Source: Marinilabiliaceae bacterium ANBcel2
GTDB lineage: Bacteria > Bacteroidota > Bacteroidia > Bacteroidales > Marinilabiliaceae
DNA: 64,000 nucleotides
Assembly (NCBI GenBank): GCA_029688995.1
Contig: JARULA010000002.1
Span: forward strand, 124,001-188,000
Reading direction: 5' to 3'
Position 1 is the stretch's first letter; every line of letters starts with the position of its first letter. Positions 62,871 through 64,000 of this stretch are shown here, piece after piece. The translations under genes were made by a program, and so were the position numbers. The notes beneath the pieces were generated by a model. It saw only the letters and a list, made by a program, of their open reading frames with translations, was not told the origin of the DNA and made no database searches.

Positions 62871-64000
62871 TTACAATTCAATTCCTATCAATAAAACATC
62901 ATCAACTTGTTTTTCGTCACCCATCCATTCATGGAACTCTTTCGAGAATGTACGCGAGTATTGGGCCATACTAATATTATCATCGGCAGTTAAAAGTTCT
63001 CTAATTCTTCTGGGCTGAAACTTTTTTCTTTTTGGCCCACCAATTTGATCAGGTAACCCATCACTAAAAATAAATATTTTATCCTCTTTTTCGTAATTAA
63101 TAACGTGATGTTCAAAATCTTTTTCAACTTTTTTTCGTAATGGGATACCACCAATAGCTTTTCTGCTCCCTTTGTATTCATGCAATTCACCATTTCGTAT
63201 TAAGAACAGGGGGCGGTTTGCGCCTGCAAAATCGAGTGTTTGATTCTTTTTATCTATAATGCATAGTGCTAAATCCATTCCATCTCTTCCTTTTGCTCCT
63301 TCCTGATCCTGTTTTAATGTTATTCTAACGTTTGAGTGCAGGTCATCCAAAATTTTAGCAGCAGACTCATTCTCCTGAGCATTAACAATATTATTTAATA
63401 AGAAGTAGCCGATAAAACTGATTAGTGCTCCCGGAACCCCATGTCCTGTGCAGTCCACTGCTGCAACATATGAGATATCTCCTTTTTGAAAAAACCAGGG
63501 GAAATCACCACTTACCACATCTTTGGGGCGGTAAAAAATGAAAGATCTGGGGAAGTAGTTTTGTATAAGATCTGTGTCGGGTAATATAGATGTTTGAATT
63601 CGTTGTGCGTAGTTTATACTGTCTGATATTTTCTTATTCTTCTCTTTAATATCCTGTTCAATCTTCTTGAACTCTGTCATATCATGCGCTACAAAAAGGA
63701 TTGTTTCCAGCTCTCCTTCTTCTCCCAGTTCCGGGATAGCCTTAATCTCCATTATTCTTTCACCCGATTTTGATAGCATAGTTACCTCAGAGATGGTCTG
63801 TTCCTGTTGCTCTCTTATATCGGTTAAGCTGGTTTCTACATATTTAGTGAATCTTTCATCTATCTCTATATCACTTATTCGTTTTTTTATTAGATCCGAT
63901 GGTCTATCGGCAACAAATTTTGATACTGCCGGATTTACATAAATAAGTTTTCCGGTGAGATTAATTCGCACTATCATATCGGGAGAGTTCTCCGATAAAC
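62871..64000 (-). CDS. PAS-PP2C (SpoIIE-type) phosphatase, SiaA-like (5' end outside window)
   Basis: The frame continues past the first in-window ATG (63977) to the window edge, reading L-S-E-N-S-P-D-M-I-V-R-I, so the N-terminus is missing. The visible part has a PAS domain (SPDMIVRI...YVNPA through FVAHDMTEFKKIEQDI), a short coiled coil and a SpoIIE phosphatase with DVVSGDF, DCTGHGVPGALISFIG, GMDLALC, FSDGLPDQ and DDVLLIGIEL, which supply the metal-binding Asp residues. It probably removes phosphate from the SiaC-like protein. The missing part may contain further sensor domains. Confidence 0.88.
   Translation of the reverse strand, partial: LSENSPDMIVRINLTGKLIYVNPAVSKFVADRPSDLIKKRISDIEIDERFTKYVETSLTDIREQQEQTISEVTMLSKSGERIMEIKAIPELGEEGELETILFVAHDMTEFKKIEQDIKEKNKKISDSINYAQRIQTSILPDTDLIQNYFPRSFIFYRPKDVVSGDFPWFFQKGDISYVAAVDCTGHGVPGALISFIGYFLLNNIVNAQENESAAKILDDLHSNVRITLKQDQEGAKGRDGMDLALCIIDKKNQTLDFAGANRPLFLIRNGELHEYKGSRKAIGGIPLRKKVEKDFEHHVINYEKEDKIFIFSDGLPDQIGGPKRKKFQPRRIRELLTADDNISMAQYSRTFSKEFHEWMGDEKQVDDVLLIGIEL

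Overview
The window is AT-rich bacterial chromosome from a member of the Bacteroidota, most likely a Bacteroidales-type lineage. The evidence is lineage-typical genes (a SusB-type GH97 glycosidase, DUF3098, DUF4834 and DUF4292 proteins, AspT/YidE-type transporter, AAC(3)-family and NodB-type sugar modifiers), the conserved order ftsX-DUF3098-uppP-truB-queA, near absence of Shine-Dalgarno sequences, and promoter -7 elements of the TAnnTTTG type. No rRNA, tRNA, insertion sequence, prophage or CRISPR array was found.

Layout. 1-0.8 kb: end of a YfhO-type membrane protein. 0.85-16 kb: surface-polysaccharide region with a leftward block (Wzx-like flippase, large sensor kinase, GT4, GT2, unknown protein), a divergent rightward block (sugar dehydrogenase, PLP sugar aminotransferase, glycosyltransferase) and a second leftward block (GH97, AAC(3)-type acetyltransferase, NodB-type deacetylase). 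16.3-23 kb: rightward housekeeping run (ftsX, DUF3098, uppP, truB, queA, universal stress protein, phosphofructokinase, APS reductase). 23-36.6 kb: mixed housekeeping genes (two S41 proteases, dCMP deaminase, AspT-like transporter, polA, queD, ArsR regulator, prenyl synthase, deoC, dtd, lipoate ligase). 36.6-52.9 kb: an unbroken leftward series (uvrC, ade, mnmG, ybeY, RsbW-like ATPase, EnvC-like, DUF4292, TPR lipoprotein, dut, flippase, ruvB, response regulator, nadA). 53.4-56.9 kb: rpiB, VanZ-like, hemW, rhodanese and a CDF transporter, mostly rightward. 57.2-64 kb: a leftward module of a PP2C phosphatase, SiaB-like kinase, SiaC-like phosphoprotein, a TerB-like/ABCG-type transporter and two exported proteins.

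Two things stand out. First, the gene-free 555 bp between nadA and rpiB looks like the chromosomal replication origin. It holds a perfect DnaA box, further near-match boxes, a 15-bp inverted repeat wrapped around one of them, AT-rich tracts and a switch in gene direction. It is flanked in the window by two palindromic ParB-binding (parS) sites, at 41,545-41,560 and 54,463-54,478. Second, the 57.8-64 kb block joins a Sia-type partner-switching cassette to an unusual TerB-ABC transporter in place of the diguanylate cyclase SiaD, which suggests phosphorylation-controlled export or envelope remodelling.

All functions are read from sequence motifs and recalled family knowledge; no searches were run. 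Start sites were moved where the longest frame began at an unlikely TTG and a better ATG followed.
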